A DNA stretch of 64,000 nucleotides from Rikenellaceae bacterium (lineage in GTDB: Bacteria > Bacteroidota > Bacteroidia > Bacteroidales > Rikenellaceae). Each line of letters opens with the position of its first letter. Positions within the stretch are counted from its first letter, which is position 1. The notes beneath the pieces were generated by a model. The model made no database searches, was not told the DNA's origin, and saw nothing but the letters and a program-made list of their open reading frames with translations. The DNA lies in NCBI GenBank assembly GCA_015059685.1, contig SUZW01000002.1:62001-126000 (forward strand), in the 5' to 3' direction. This document shows, in pieces, positions 52,001-58,693 of this stretch. A program made the translations under genes and the position numbers.

Positions 52001-52599
52001 AAAGCCTCACGGTCGAACAACGCTGTGAGCGAAGCCTCGTCCATAAGCTCGACCTTCTGAATTTCGTGCGAGGTGCGGAAGCCATCGAAGAAGTGAAGGA
52101 ATGGAACACGCGACTTCAATGCTACGATGTGAGCCACACCTGCCAAGTCCATAACCTCCTGAACAGACGAAGTAGCCAACTGCGCAAAGCCTGTCTGACG
52201 AGCAGCCATAACATCCTGGTGGTCACCAAAGATCGAGAGCGACTGCGCAGCCAAAGCTCGAGCCGAAACATGGAATACTCCAGGGAGCAACTCACCCGAA
52301 ATCTTGTACATGTTAGGGATCATCAGCAACAAACCCTGCGATGCGGTGAATGTCGAGGTCAAAGCACCACTCTGCAACGAGCCGTGTACTGCACCCGCAG
52401 CACCAGCCTCCGACTGCATCTCGACAACCTTTACAATCTCACCGAAAATGTTTTTGCGACCCTGAGCAGCCCACTCATCGACATACTCTGCCATGGTCGA
52501 TGATGGCGTGATAGGGTAGATGGCAGCAACCTCCGAGAACATATAGGCAATATGCGCTGCGGCGTAGTTACCATCACAAGTGATAAATTTTTTAGCCAT
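49075..52599 (-). CDS. nifJ: Pyruvate:ferredoxin (flavodoxin) oxidoreductase
   Basis: A 1174-residue single-chain homodimeric-type PFOR, full length. Domains in order: PP-like TPP domain ('AYPITPSSTMAEYVDEWA' near 25), transketolase-C-like domain (about 260-410), gamma/EKR domain ('GLGADGTVGANKNSIKIIG' near 425), 2x4Fe-4S ferredoxin domain ('CIQCNQCAYVCPHA' near 690 and 'CTGCGNCVDVCPA' near 747) and the C-terminal TPP domain with a third cluster ('CAGCGETPY' near 815; 'GDGWGYDIGFGG' near 965). It oxidises pyruvate to acetyl-CoA and CO2, reducing ferredoxin, which is central to anaerobic energy metabolism. Its own promoter lies about 97 bases upstream. Confidence 0.96.
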   Translation of the reverse strand: MAKKFITCDGNYAAAHIAYMFSEVAAIYPITPSSTMAEYVDEWAAQGRKNIFGEIVKVVEMQSEAGAAGAVHGSLQSGALTSTFTASQGLLLMIPNMYKISGELLPGVFHVSARALAAQSLSIFGDHQDVMAARQTGFAQLATSSVQEVMDLAGVAHIVALKSRVPFLHFFDGFRTSHEIQKVELMDEASLTALFDREALKQFRERALNPEKPVTRGTAQNPDIYFQTREAANKFYDAVPDMVAETMAEISKITGREYKPFVYYGAEDADRVVVAMGSVTETLKECVDFLNARGEKVGVVTVHLYRPFSAKYLFNVLPKSVKTLCVLDRTKEPGANGEPLYLDIVDAFYGHELQPQIIGGRYGLSSKDTTPAQMLAVYANMALSTPKNHFTVGIVDDVTNLSLPVGEEISMAKEGTFEALFFGLGADGTVGANKNSIKIIGGSTDKYCQAYFSYDSKKSGGYTSSHLRFGDKPITSPYLVTTPDFIACHVPSYVDKYDVLKGLKRGGSFLLNSVLDAEATCASLPTHMKVFLAKNNINFYIINATKIAAELGLGSRTNTIMQSAFFKIANVIPFEKAVEEMKKAIYKSYGKKGEDIVNMNYAAVDAGATAVEKVEVPAEWASLVVEEAHASVDMSRPEFVRNVVDPINALKGDQLPVSAFNGREDGTWDNGTAAWEKRGIAVNVPQWDVDKCIQCNQCAYVCPHAAIRPFLATEEQAAAAPEGTAFKQGIGNTKEYKFRIQVSPLDCTGCGNCVDVCPAKEKALKLQPLASQMGEVEKWNYMHHTVGYKNLDREKTVKNSQFMQPLFEFSGACAGCGETPYIKTITQLFGERMMVANATGCTSIYSASAPSTPYCTNSKGQGPAWANSLFEDNAEFGLGMHIGNEKIRENLASLVEEALECEKCSDELKAVLKEWLEVRHLAAKSAEVAPRVVELCEACGCDKCKAILEHKDFLVKKSQWIIGGDGWGYDIGFGGVDHVLATGEDVNILVIDTEVYSNTGGQSSKATPVGAVAKFASMGKRIRKKDLGAIAMTYGYVYVAQVSIGASQAQLFNVLKEAEAYPGPSLIIAYAPCINHGIKGGMTRTQTIGKEAVACGYWHLWHYNPLLEEEGKNPFVLDSKEPDWSKFRDFLLKEVRYTSLQKTFPQEAEELYKAAEENAKWRYEGYVRRSKMEF

Positions 52600-52695
52600 A
52601 ATCTGTTGTTATTTAGTGTATTATTGTTGTTGTAATATCTTCTCCATTGCAAATACCTCGCAAAACGAAGTTTTGAAAAGCCCAAATTGCACACG

Positions 52696-52703
52696 CAAAA
52701 ATA
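52696..52703 (-). promoter_or_regulatory. TATTTTTG promoter box of the PFOR gene
   Basis: A TAnnTTTG match on the minus strand giving a leader of about 90 bases, which contains the hairpin CAAAAC-TTC-GTTTTG and an eight-codon ORF (52621-52647, MEKILQQQ). Confidence 0.6.
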
Positions 52704-52769
52704 CAAATGATTTCCTACTTTTCCAACCTTTTTTCTTGTTAGTTTTTTCACAATAGGGGTTTGGGGTTG

Positions 52770-53062
52770 TGGGGGCTCTGGAGGTGGTTGGGGGCGCAGG
52801 AGGATTAGAGTCGTTAGGGGCGTTAGGGGTGCGCTTGAGGGTTTAGGTTGGTGGAACTCTGAAGGTTATCACGGCGCAACTTTTTTAGAGGTTGTTAGGG
52901 GTTGTTAGAGGCGTTAGGGGTGCGCTTGAGGGTTTAGGTTGGTGGAACTCTGAAGGTTGTTGGGGCGCAGGTTTATTAGGGTCGTTAGAGGCGTTAGGGT
53001 CGTTAGGGGTGCGCTAAAAAAAAACTCTCGTCTCTCGTCTTTCGTCTCTCGTCTAAAAAATT
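52770..53062 (+). repeat. Tandem long unit of about 80-90 bases, three copies
   Basis: Each unit has ACTCTG[GA]AGG, GGGGCGCAGG (or CGGCGCAAC), GTCGTTAG/GGCGTTAGG nonamers and GGTGCGCTTGAGGGTTTAGG. Units start at about 52776, 52855 and 52943; then come TCGTCTC heptamers and 'AATTGTCAACTCTC'. No gene was seen in the 501 bases between the PFOR gene and glf. Confidence 0.82.
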
Positions 53063-53084
53063 GTCAACTCTCAATTATTTTTAC

Positions 53085-53092
53085 TATCTTTG
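53085..53092 (+). promoter_or_regulatory. TATCTTTG promoter box of glf
   Basis: A perfect box 8 bases before ATG 53101. The TTG of an AATTGTCAA unit at 53061-53063 is 21 bases upstream, a suitable -33 element. Confidence 0.75.
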
Positions 53093-53100
53093 CAAATAGT

Positions 53101-54198
53101 ATGGCAGAGAACAAAAAATATGACCTTCTTGTTGTAGGTGCAGGACTGTATGGTGCAGTGGTGGCGCATCGTGCCCACAGGGCGGGTATGCGTGTGTTGG
53201 TTATCGACAAACGCCACCATACGGGTGGAAACTGCTACTGCGAGGAGGATAACGGTATCTTCGTTCACAAATATGGTGCGCATATCTTCCACACCTCGAA
53301 CAAAGAGGTGTGGGATTTTGTAAATTCGTTTGTCGAGTTTAGACCCTTTATCCACTCGCCACTCGCCAACTACAAGGGCGAAATATACCCTCTGCCGTTC
53401 AACCTAAACACCTTCGAGGCGCTGTGGGGCGTAAAGACCTCCGAGGAGGCGCAGGCCAAAATCGAGGCGCAGCGACTCCACCTCGACCAGGAGCCTCGAA
53501 ACCTCGAGGAGCAGGCGTTGTCGTTGGTGGGCAAGGATATTTTTGAGAAACTTATCAAGGGCTACACCGAGAAGCAGTGGGGGCGCAGCTGCAAGGAGCT
53601 TCCGGCGTGGATAATTCGTCGTCTGCCACTTCGCTTTGAGCGCAACAACAACTACTTCAATGATACCTATCAAGGTATCCCTGTCGGAGGGTACAACCCG
53701 TTGATTGATGGGCTGTTGGAGGGTGTTGAGGTGCGCCTTGGTACGGACTATTTCTCGGCCCGTGAGGCCCTTGATGCCGAGGCCGAAAAGGTGCTATATA
53801 CGGGTGAGCTCGATCGCTTCTACGACTACCGTTTTGGGGCGTTGGAGTATCGCTCATTGCGCTTCGAGGAGGAGCGATTGGCGCACTCCGATTTTCAGGG
53901 TGCTGCGGTGGTGAACTACACCGACCGTGAAACCCCATTCACACGCATTATCGAGCATAAACACTTCGAAGATAGGGGCACGGGGCATACCGTTATTACT
54001 CGAGAGTATCCTATGGAGTGGAGCGAAGGTGCCGAGCCGTACTACCCGATAAACGACGAGCGCAACACGGCTCTCTATGCCAAGTATCGAGCCCTTGCCG
54101 ATGCCGAGACGAAGTATCTCTTTGGTGGCCGCCTGGCCGACTATCGCTACTACGATATGCACCAAGTTGTCGAGAAGGCACTGGAGGTGGTTTGGTAG
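53101..54198 (+). CDS. glf: UDP-galactopyranose mutase
   Basis: A 365-residue FAD enzyme that converts UDP-galactopyranose to UDP-galactofuranose for surface polysaccharides. The FAD site is 'VVGAGLYGAVVAHRA' at residues 10-24, with 'RHHTGGNCY' near 40 and 'KYGAHIFHTSN' near 55; active-site Arg residues lie in 'YTEKQWGRSCKELP' near 155 and the C-terminal 'LFGGRLADYRYYDMHQVV' is intact. The 48 extra N-terminal codons in the ORF track are translated repeat. It stands alone, away from any glycosyltransferase cluster. Confidence 0.95.
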   Translation: MAENKKYDLLVVGAGLYGAVVAHRAHRAGMRVLVIDKRHHTGGNCYCEEDNGIFVHKYGAHIFHTSNKEVWDFVNSFVEFRPFIHSPLANYKGEIYPLPFNLNTFEALWGVKTSEEAQAKIEAQRLHLDQEPRNLEEQALSLVGKDIFEKLIKGYTEKQWGRSCKELPAWIIRRLPLRFERNNNYFNDTYQGIPVGGYNPLIDGLLEGVEVRLGTDYFSAREALDAEAEKVLYTGELDRFYDYRFGALEYRSLRFEEERLAHSDFQGAAVVNYTDRETPFTRIIEHKHFEDRGTGHTVITREYPMEWSEGAEPYYPINDERNTALYAKYRALADAETKYLFGGRLADYRYYDMHQVVEKALEVVW

Positions 54199-54560
54199 TG
54201 GGGACTCTGGAGGTGGTTGGGGCGCAGGTAAAATAAGGGTTAGTAAGGGCTAGTAACGGCCAGTAACGGCTAGTAAGGGTGCGCTAAAGGTGGTCACGGC
54301 GCAGGTTTATTAGAGTCGTTAGGGGCGTTAGAGGCGTTAGGGGTGCGCTTGAGGTTTTAGGTTGTCGGAACTCTGAAGGTGGTTGGGGCGCAGACAAAGA
54401 TGGCATTGAATGGCAGGCGTTCGCTAACGCTCACTGAATGGCAATCGCTCCCGTTGGTCGCTGAATGGCAGGCGCTTACGCTTTTTGTTGCAGCTTTCAG
54501 CGCACCCCCAATACCCTTAAAACACCCCTAATACCTCTAACGACCCTAACGCCTCTATTC
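54199..54560 (+). repeat. Repeat island after glf
   Basis: ACTCTGGAGG...GGGGCGCAGG motif, TAGTAAGGGC/CCAGTAACGG decamers, nonamers, 'GCGCTTGAGGTTTTAGG', another ACTCTGAAGG motif, the TGAATGGCA hairpin units also seen at 39793, and inverted nonamers (CCTCTAACGACCCTAACG) at 54529-54555. No gene was seen. Confidence 0.8.
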
Positions 54561-54654
54561 CACTAACTTTCCATTTTCCTACTTGGACTCGAACGGCGGC
54601 AGCAGCCGAGAGGAGACCAAGAGGGGTAAGAATGGGCAGAAAACCGAAGGTTTA

Positions 54655-54775
54655 GATGATAGATTGAATAGCAGCAAGCAAATTTATTTGAAATGCTGAT
54701 GTTCAATCTATTATCATTGTTGCGAAGCAACTCTGCACATTCGTAACAACTTGCAGACAAGTCGCCCGAGGCGCC
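54655..54775. other. Structured non-coding region next to tRNA-Leu
   Basis: A 61-base imperfect hairpin (54655-54715: GATGATAGATTGAA with TTCAATCTATTATC, then CAGCA/TGCTG and CAAAT-TT-ATTTG) is followed by GTTGC-GAA-GCAAC, CTTG-CAGA-CAAG and CGCC-CGA-GGCG. ORFs across it have no plausible protein features. It could be an unknown small RNA or remains of a mobile element; strand is undecided. Confidence 0.35.
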
Positions 54776-54785
54776 ACAAGCTGAC

Positions 54786-54850
54786 CGAGTCCTATTCTGG
54801 CACAAAAAAAGCGATTGCCAAAAAGACAATCGCTTGTGCCCAGAATAGGA
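54786..54850. repeat. Inverted copy of the tRNA-Leu 3' end
   Basis: CGAGTCCTATTCTGG at 54786-54800 on the plus strand equals the T-loop/acceptor 3' part of tRNA-Leu, which lies on the minus strand. With the terminator stem between them the whole forms one long inverted repeat. Confidence 0.8.
54802..54837 (-). terminator. Terminator of tRNA-Leu
   Basis: On the minus strand AAGCGATTG, loop TCTTTTTGG, CAATCGCTT, then TTTTT directly behind the tRNA 3' end. Confidence 0.85.
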
Positions 54851-54917
54851 CTCGAACCTACACGCCTCTCAGCACTCGCACCTGAAACGAGCGCGTCTAC
54901 CATTTCGCCATCTGGGC
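54837..54917 (-). tRNA. tRNA-Leu (anticodon CAG)
   Basis: The acceptor stem GCCCAGA pairs with TCTGGGC, the D arm contains 'GAAATGGTAGACGC', the anticodon loop is TTCAGGT between CTCGT and GCGAG, and the T arm is GTAGG-TTCGAGT-CCTAT. The long variable arm ('TGCTGAGAGGCGT') is as expected for a class II tRNA, and the discriminator base is A. CCA is not encoded. It reads CTG codons. Confidence 0.95.
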
Positions 54918-54928
54918 CTTTGCGTCTG

Positions 54929-54936
54929 CAAAGGTA
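54929..54936 (-). promoter_or_regulatory. TACCTTTG promoter box of tRNA-Leu
   Basis: A TAnnTTTG match on the minus strand, 11 bases before the mature tRNA 5' end. Confidence 0.75.
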
Positions 54937-55016
54937 TATAAAATTTTGCTAATTCCAACTTTGCCGAGCTTTTTTTATCGCTTTTCGGTCATAATAGCCT
55001 CATTCGTAAAAGCAAC

Positions 55017-55040
55017 GCCCTGCCTTTTTCGAGGCAGGGC
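55017..55040 (+). terminator. Hairpin between tRNA-Leu and galK promoters
   Basis: GCCCTGCCT-TTTTCG-AGGCAGGGC followed on the plus strand by GGCTTTGTTT. It lies between divergent promoters, so it would end only transcripts coming from the left or an unseen small RNA. Confidence 0.6.
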
Positions 55041-55116
55041 GGCTTTGTTTAGACAACTTTTTGGGGTGGGCGAGTTGTATTATTTTGGAAAATTTCCGAT
55101 TTTCGTTTTTAATTTG

Positions 55117-55124
55117 TACCTTTG
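55117..55124 (+). promoter_or_regulatory. TACCTTTG promoter box of galK
   Basis: A TAnnTTTG match 32 bases before ATG 55157. Confidence 0.72.
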
Positions 55125-55156
55125 AACGATAGAACAACCTAAAAAACTAAAATAGT

Positions 55157-56293
55157 ATGGATATCAATTTGGTAAAAAAGGCATTTGCCGACCATTTCGA
55201 GGGCAAATGCGGTGTTTATGCTTCACCGGGTCGTATCAACCTTATCGGTGAGCACACAGACTACAATGGTGGCTTCGTGTTTCCGGGTGCAGTAGATTGC
55301 GGTATCGTGGCTGCAATTCTCCCGAACGGCCTTGACAAGGTGCGTGCCTACTCAATCGATATGAACGAGTTGGCAGAGTTCGGCTTGAAGGAGGAGGATG
55401 CTCCCGAGCAGGGCTGGGCAAAGTATATCTTCGGTGTATGCCGTGAGATGGCGAAGTTGGGCGTTGAGGTCAAGGGCTTCGATTGCGCATTCGCAGGTGA
55501 TGTGCCTCTTGGAGCAGGTATGTCGTCATCGGCAGCGTTAGAGAGTACCTTCGCTTATGCTATCAACGATATGTTTGCAGACAACAAAATCGACAAGTTT
55601 GCCCTGGCAAAGGTGGGTCAGATGACCGAGCACCACTATGTGGGTGTAAACTGCGGTATCATGGACCAGTTTGCATCGGTATTCGGCAAGAAGGGCAACT
55701 TGATGCGCCTCGACTGTCGCTCGATGGAGTTTGAGTACTTCCCATTCGACCCACAGGGTTACAAACTCCTGCTCGTAAATTCGGTCGTGAAGCACGAGTT
55801 GGTGGACTCGCCATACAACAAGCGTCGTGAGTCGTGCGAGCGTGTTGCAAAGACCCTCGGTGTTGAGACCCTGCGTGATGCGGAGTTCGAGGACTTGGAG
55901 CGTGTAAAGGGCGAAATCTCGGAGGAGGACTACAAGCGTGCAAAGTATGTCATTGGCGAGAAGCAGCGTGTGCTGGATGTCTGCGAGGCTCTTATCAAGG
56001 GTGACTACGAGACTGTAGGTCAGCGTATGTACCAGACCCATTGGGGTATGTCGAAGGACTACGAGGTGTCGTGCGAGGAGCTCGACTTCTTGGCAGAGTT
56101 GGCGGAGAAGTGTGGCGTTACAGGCTCACGCATTATGGGCGGAGGCTTTGGCGGTTGCACCATCAACCTCGTGAAGGAGGAGTTGTATGACAACTTCGTT
56201 GCGACAGCAAAGAGGGAGTTTGCTGCAAAATATGGTCACGAGCCAAAGATTTACGATGTGGTGATATCGGATGGCGCACGCCGTTTGGAATAG
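55157..56293 (+). CDS. galK: Galactokinase
   Basis: A 378-residue GHMP kinase that phosphorylates galactose at C1 in the Leloir pathway. The galactokinase signature 'GRINLIGEHTDYNGGFVFP' is at residues 26-44, the ATP loop 'VPLGAGMSSSAALE' near 116 and the third GHMP motif 'GSRIMGGGFGGCTINLV' near 325. The preceding N-terminal 'SPGR' replaces the usual 'APGR'. It is monocistronic, with a promoter and a terminator of its own; no galT, galE or mglB is beside it. Confidence 0.95.
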   Translation: MDINLVKKAFADHFEGKCGVYASPGRINLIGEHTDYNGGFVFPGAVDCGIVAAILPNGLDKVRAYSIDMNELAEFGLKEEDAPEQGWAKYIFGVCREMAKLGVEVKGFDCAFAGDVPLGAGMSSSAALESTFAYAINDMFADNKIDKFALAKVGQMTEHHYVGVNCGIMDQFASVFGKKGNLMRLDCRSMEFEYFPFDPQGYKLLLVNSVVKHELVDSPYNKRRESCERVAKTLGVETLRDAEFEDLERVKGEISEEDYKRAKYVIGEKQRVLDVCEALIKGDYETVGQRMYQTHWGMSKDYEVSCEELDFLAELAEKCGVTGSRIMGGGFGGCTINLVKEELYDNFVATAKREFAAKYGHEPKIYDVVISDGARRLE

Positions 56294-56311
56294 GCAACTG
56301 CAACCATACAA

Positions 56312-56350
56312 AAATATAAGGTAGTCGATTTCGACTACCTTATATTTTAT
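56312..56350 (+). terminator. Bidirectional terminator of galK and tsaE
   Basis: ATATAAGGTAGTCGA, two-base loop, TCGACTACCTTATAT with A and T runs on either side. It serves the converging genes and includes the tsaE stop region. Confidence 0.88.
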
Positions 56351-56763
56351 ATTATCGTAAATTGTCGCTCCGTAGGCGATAGGATATCTATCCGTACCAC
56401 CATCGCATCGTCAGGCAGTAGGTTTTCGACGAGTTCGGGCCACTCAATCAAGCACAAATCGCCCGAATAGAAGTACTCCTCGTATCCCATATCGAAGACC
56501 TCCTCGATACGATTTATACGGTAGAAGTCGAAGTGATAGACGGTGTCGTCATCGGCTGTACCATATTGGTTTACAAGGGCGAAGGTCGGACTCGTTACGC
56601 TGTCCGACGAGCCGAGCTGCTCCATTATTGCGCTTATGAGTGTGGTCTTGCCTGCACCCATAGCTCCGCAAAATGCCACCACTGACCGCCCCTCAAGCGA
56701 GGCGAGTATCTCCTGCGCAATATACGCCAAATCTTCGAGTGAATTTGCTCTAATCTGCTTCAT
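56347..56763 (-). CDS. tsaE: tRNA threonylcarbamoyladenosine ATPase TsaE
   Basis: A 138-residue P-loop protein starting at ATG 56763; the 21 upstream codons of the ORF track precede the promoter. Walker A 'FCGAMGAGKTTLISAI' is near residues 32-47, 'SPTFALVNQY' near 58 and 'HFDFYRINRIEEVFDMGYEEYF' near 75 are the TsaE hallmarks, and 'CLIEWPEL' near 105 follows. It assists TsaB-TsaD in making t6A37 in tRNAs reading ANN codons. It converges with galK and shares its terminator. Confidence 0.93.
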   Translation of the reverse strand: MKQIRANSLEDLAYIAQEILASLEGRSVVAFCGAMGAGKTTLISAIMEQLGSSDSVTSPTFALVNQYGTADDDTVYHFDFYRINRIEEVFDMGYEEYFYSGDLCLIEWPELVENLLPDDAMVVRIDILSPTERQFTII

Positions 56764-56781
56764 ATTCGTAACTTTGCACCG

Positions 56782-56789
56782 CAAAGATA
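56782..56789 (-). promoter_or_regulatory. TATCTTTG promoter box of tsaE
   Basis: A perfect box on the minus strand, 18 bases before ATG 56763. Confidence 0.72.
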
Positions 56790-56843
56790 GCGATTTTATA
56801 GAAACTTTTTCTCTCGAAGAGAACAATAATACAAATTTTGCTA

Positions 56844-56851
56844 TACCTTTG
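56844..56851 (+). promoter_or_regulatory. TACCTTTG promoter box of the SulP gene
   Basis: A TAnnTTTG match 48 bases before ATG 56900, back to back with the tsaE promoter. Confidence 0.7.
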
Positions 56852-56899
56852 CACCTGCAGTTAGTTTTTAAGAAATTTTAATAATAGCGGACAAAAGAG

Positions 56900-58621
56900 A
56901 TGAAGAAGTTGAAGAGTTTATTGAGCAGTATTGACTTTGACCCAAAAATTGCCTACACTTTGCGACACTACAGCCGTGAGCTTCTGATGAAGGACTTGAT
57001 GGCGGGAGTAATCGTGGGTATTGTTGCTATACCATTGGCTATCGCCTTTGGTATTGCGTCGGGAGTAGGTCCGACCGAGGGTTTGGTAACGGCTATTATC
57101 GCAGGTTTCATAATCTCGGTAATGGGTGGCTCACGAGTGCAGATTGGAGGCCCTACGGGAGCGTTTATTGTCATCATATATGGTGTTATACAGCAGTTTG
57201 GCGTAGGTGGCTTGGCGATAGCGACCATTATGGCGGGTATAATGTTGGTGCTGATGGGTGTATTCAAGCTCGGCACAATCATAAAGTTTATGCCATATCC
57301 TATCATCGTGGGTTTCACGGCAGGTATAGCTGTGACGATATTCTCGACACAGATGAACGACCTCTTTGGTCTTGGCATCGAGGATGTGCCTGCAAACTTT
57401 ATCGACAAGTGGGTGTGCTACTTCCAAAATATAGCTAACATAAATTGGTGGTCACTCGGTATTGGTGTGGCCTCGATTTTGATTATTGTCGGAACGCCAT
57501 ACATCTCGAAGAAGTTGCCCGGCTCGTTGCTTGCAATCGTTGTGATGACAGCTCTCTGCTGGGCGTTGGAGCGTTTTGCGGGTATTCATCCCGTAGCAAC
57601 AATTGGCGACCTCTACGAGTTGCCTTCGGGCCTGCCCGAGTTCCGCCTGCCGCAGCTTGGCGGTGTAACGGGCGGTGAGTCGTTGTGGGCTACGGTGCAG
57701 TCGCTGCTCCCAACCGCCTTCACAATCGCCATGTTGGGTGCTATCGAGTCGCTGTTGTCGGCAATGGTGGCCGATGGTGTTATAGGCTCACGCCACAACT
57801 CCAACACGGAGCTTATGGCGCAGGGCGTAGCAAATATCGTCGTGCCATTCTTTGGTGGTATCCCTGCTACGGGAGCCATAGCACGAACAATGGCGAACAT
57901 CAACAATGGCGGTCGCACACCTGTTGCGGGCATTGTACATACGCTGGTGTTGTTGCTTGTGTTGCTGCTCTTGGGTGGTGTTGTGGGAGCGATACCTATG
58001 CCTTGCTTGGCGGGTGTGCTGATTATGGTGTCGTACAATATGAGTGGTTGGCGCACCATTCGCTCGATGTGCCGACAGTCACGCTCGGATATCACGATAC
58101 TCTTTACGACGATGCTCTTGACCATAATCTTCGACCTTACCATCGCTATCGAGGTTGGCCTGGTGTTGGCTGTAGTACTCTTTGTGCGTCGTATTATGGA
58201 GACCTCGCGTATCTCGGTGTTGCGTGACGAGATGGAGCTGCACCACGATGGTGAGGAGGGCGATGTTCAACTCGCCATACCGAAGGGTGTCGAGGTATAT
58301 GAGATTGAGGGACCATTCTTCTTTGGCGTTGCCACGAAGTTCGAGGAGATGACACGAGCCCGCAATGCTGCACCGATACGAATTATCCGTATGCGCAAGG
58401 TGTCGTTTATCGACTCTACGGGTCTGCATAACCTCGAGATTTTTATCGAGTCGGCAATACAGAATGGCCAGCAGGTTATCCTCTCGGGCGTAAGCAAGAG
58501 GGTCTATGACTCGATTGAGCGTGTAGGTCTTGTGGCAAAGATTGGCCAGGAGAATGTCCTCGACCATATCGACAAGGCTCTGGTTCGAGCCGAGGAACTT
58601 GCAAAGCATATTGAGAAATAA
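56900..58621 (+). CDS. SulP/SLC26 family anion transporter with STAS domain
   Basis: A 573-residue inner-membrane protein. The membrane domain (about residues 25-430) starts with the SulP signature 'DLMAGVIVGIVAIPLAIAFGIASG' and has 'GGSRVQIGGPTGAFIVI' near 75 and 'NIVVPFFGGIPATGAIARTMANI' near 315. A cytosolic STAS domain covers about 465-560 ('RIIRMRKVSFIDSTGLHNLEIF'). Bacterial members carry sulfate, bicarbonate or C4-dicarboxylates; no neighbour indicates which. It is followed by a hairpin with T run made from the heptamer repeat. Confidence 0.92.
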   Translation: MKKLKSLLSSIDFDPKIAYTLRHYSRELLMKDLMAGVIVGIVAIPLAIAFGIASGVGPTEGLVTAIIAGFIISVMGGSRVQIGGPTGAFIVIIYGVIQQFGVGGLAIATIMAGIMLVLMGVFKLGTIIKFMPYPIIVGFTAGIAVTIFSTQMNDLFGLGIEDVPANFIDKWVCYFQNIANINWWSLGIGVASILIIVGTPYISKKLPGSLLAIVVMTALCWALERFAGIHPVATIGDLYELPSGLPEFRLPQLGGVTGGESLWATVQSLLPTAFTIAMLGAIESLLSAMVADGVIGSRHNSNTELMAQGVANIVVPFFGGIPATGAIARTMANINNGGRTPVAGIVHTLVLLLVLLLLGGVVGAIPMPCLAGVLIMVSYNMSGWRTIRSMCRQSRSDITILFTTMLLTIIFDLTIAIEVGLVLAVVLFVRRIMETSRISVLRDEMELHHDGEEGDVQLAIPKGVEVYEIEGPFFFGVATKFEEMTRARNAAPIRIIRMRKVSFIDSTGLHNLEIFIESAIQNGQQVILSGVSKRVYDSIERVGLVAKIGQENVLDHIDKALVRAEELAKHIEK

Positions 58622-58651
58622 AGGCAGAGGTTTTTAACCCCTATTACCGTT

Positions 58652-58682
58652 AGCCATTGGCCATTAGCCGATGGCTTTTTTG
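58652..58682 (+). terminator. SulP terminator made of heptamer repeat
   Basis: AGCCATTGG-CCATTAG-CCGATGGCT followed by TTTTTT. On the minus strand the same bases read AAAAAAGCCATCGGCTAATGGCCAATGGCTAA, the usual heptamer array, just behind the DUF2156-GNAT gene. Confidence 0.8.
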
Positions 58683-58693
58683 TTTTATATCGT

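Noticed and set aside
54563-54829. 88-codon minus-strand ORF between glf and tRNA-Leu
   Set aside because: It runs through the tRNA terminator, hairpins and inverted repeat, has no protein-like pattern and no promoter or start context.
54786-54917. attL/attR pair of an integrated element at tRNA-Leu
   Set aside because: The duplicated tRNA 3' end is inverted and only about 30 bases away, and no integrase or cargo lies between the copies, so it is not a normal attachment-site pair.
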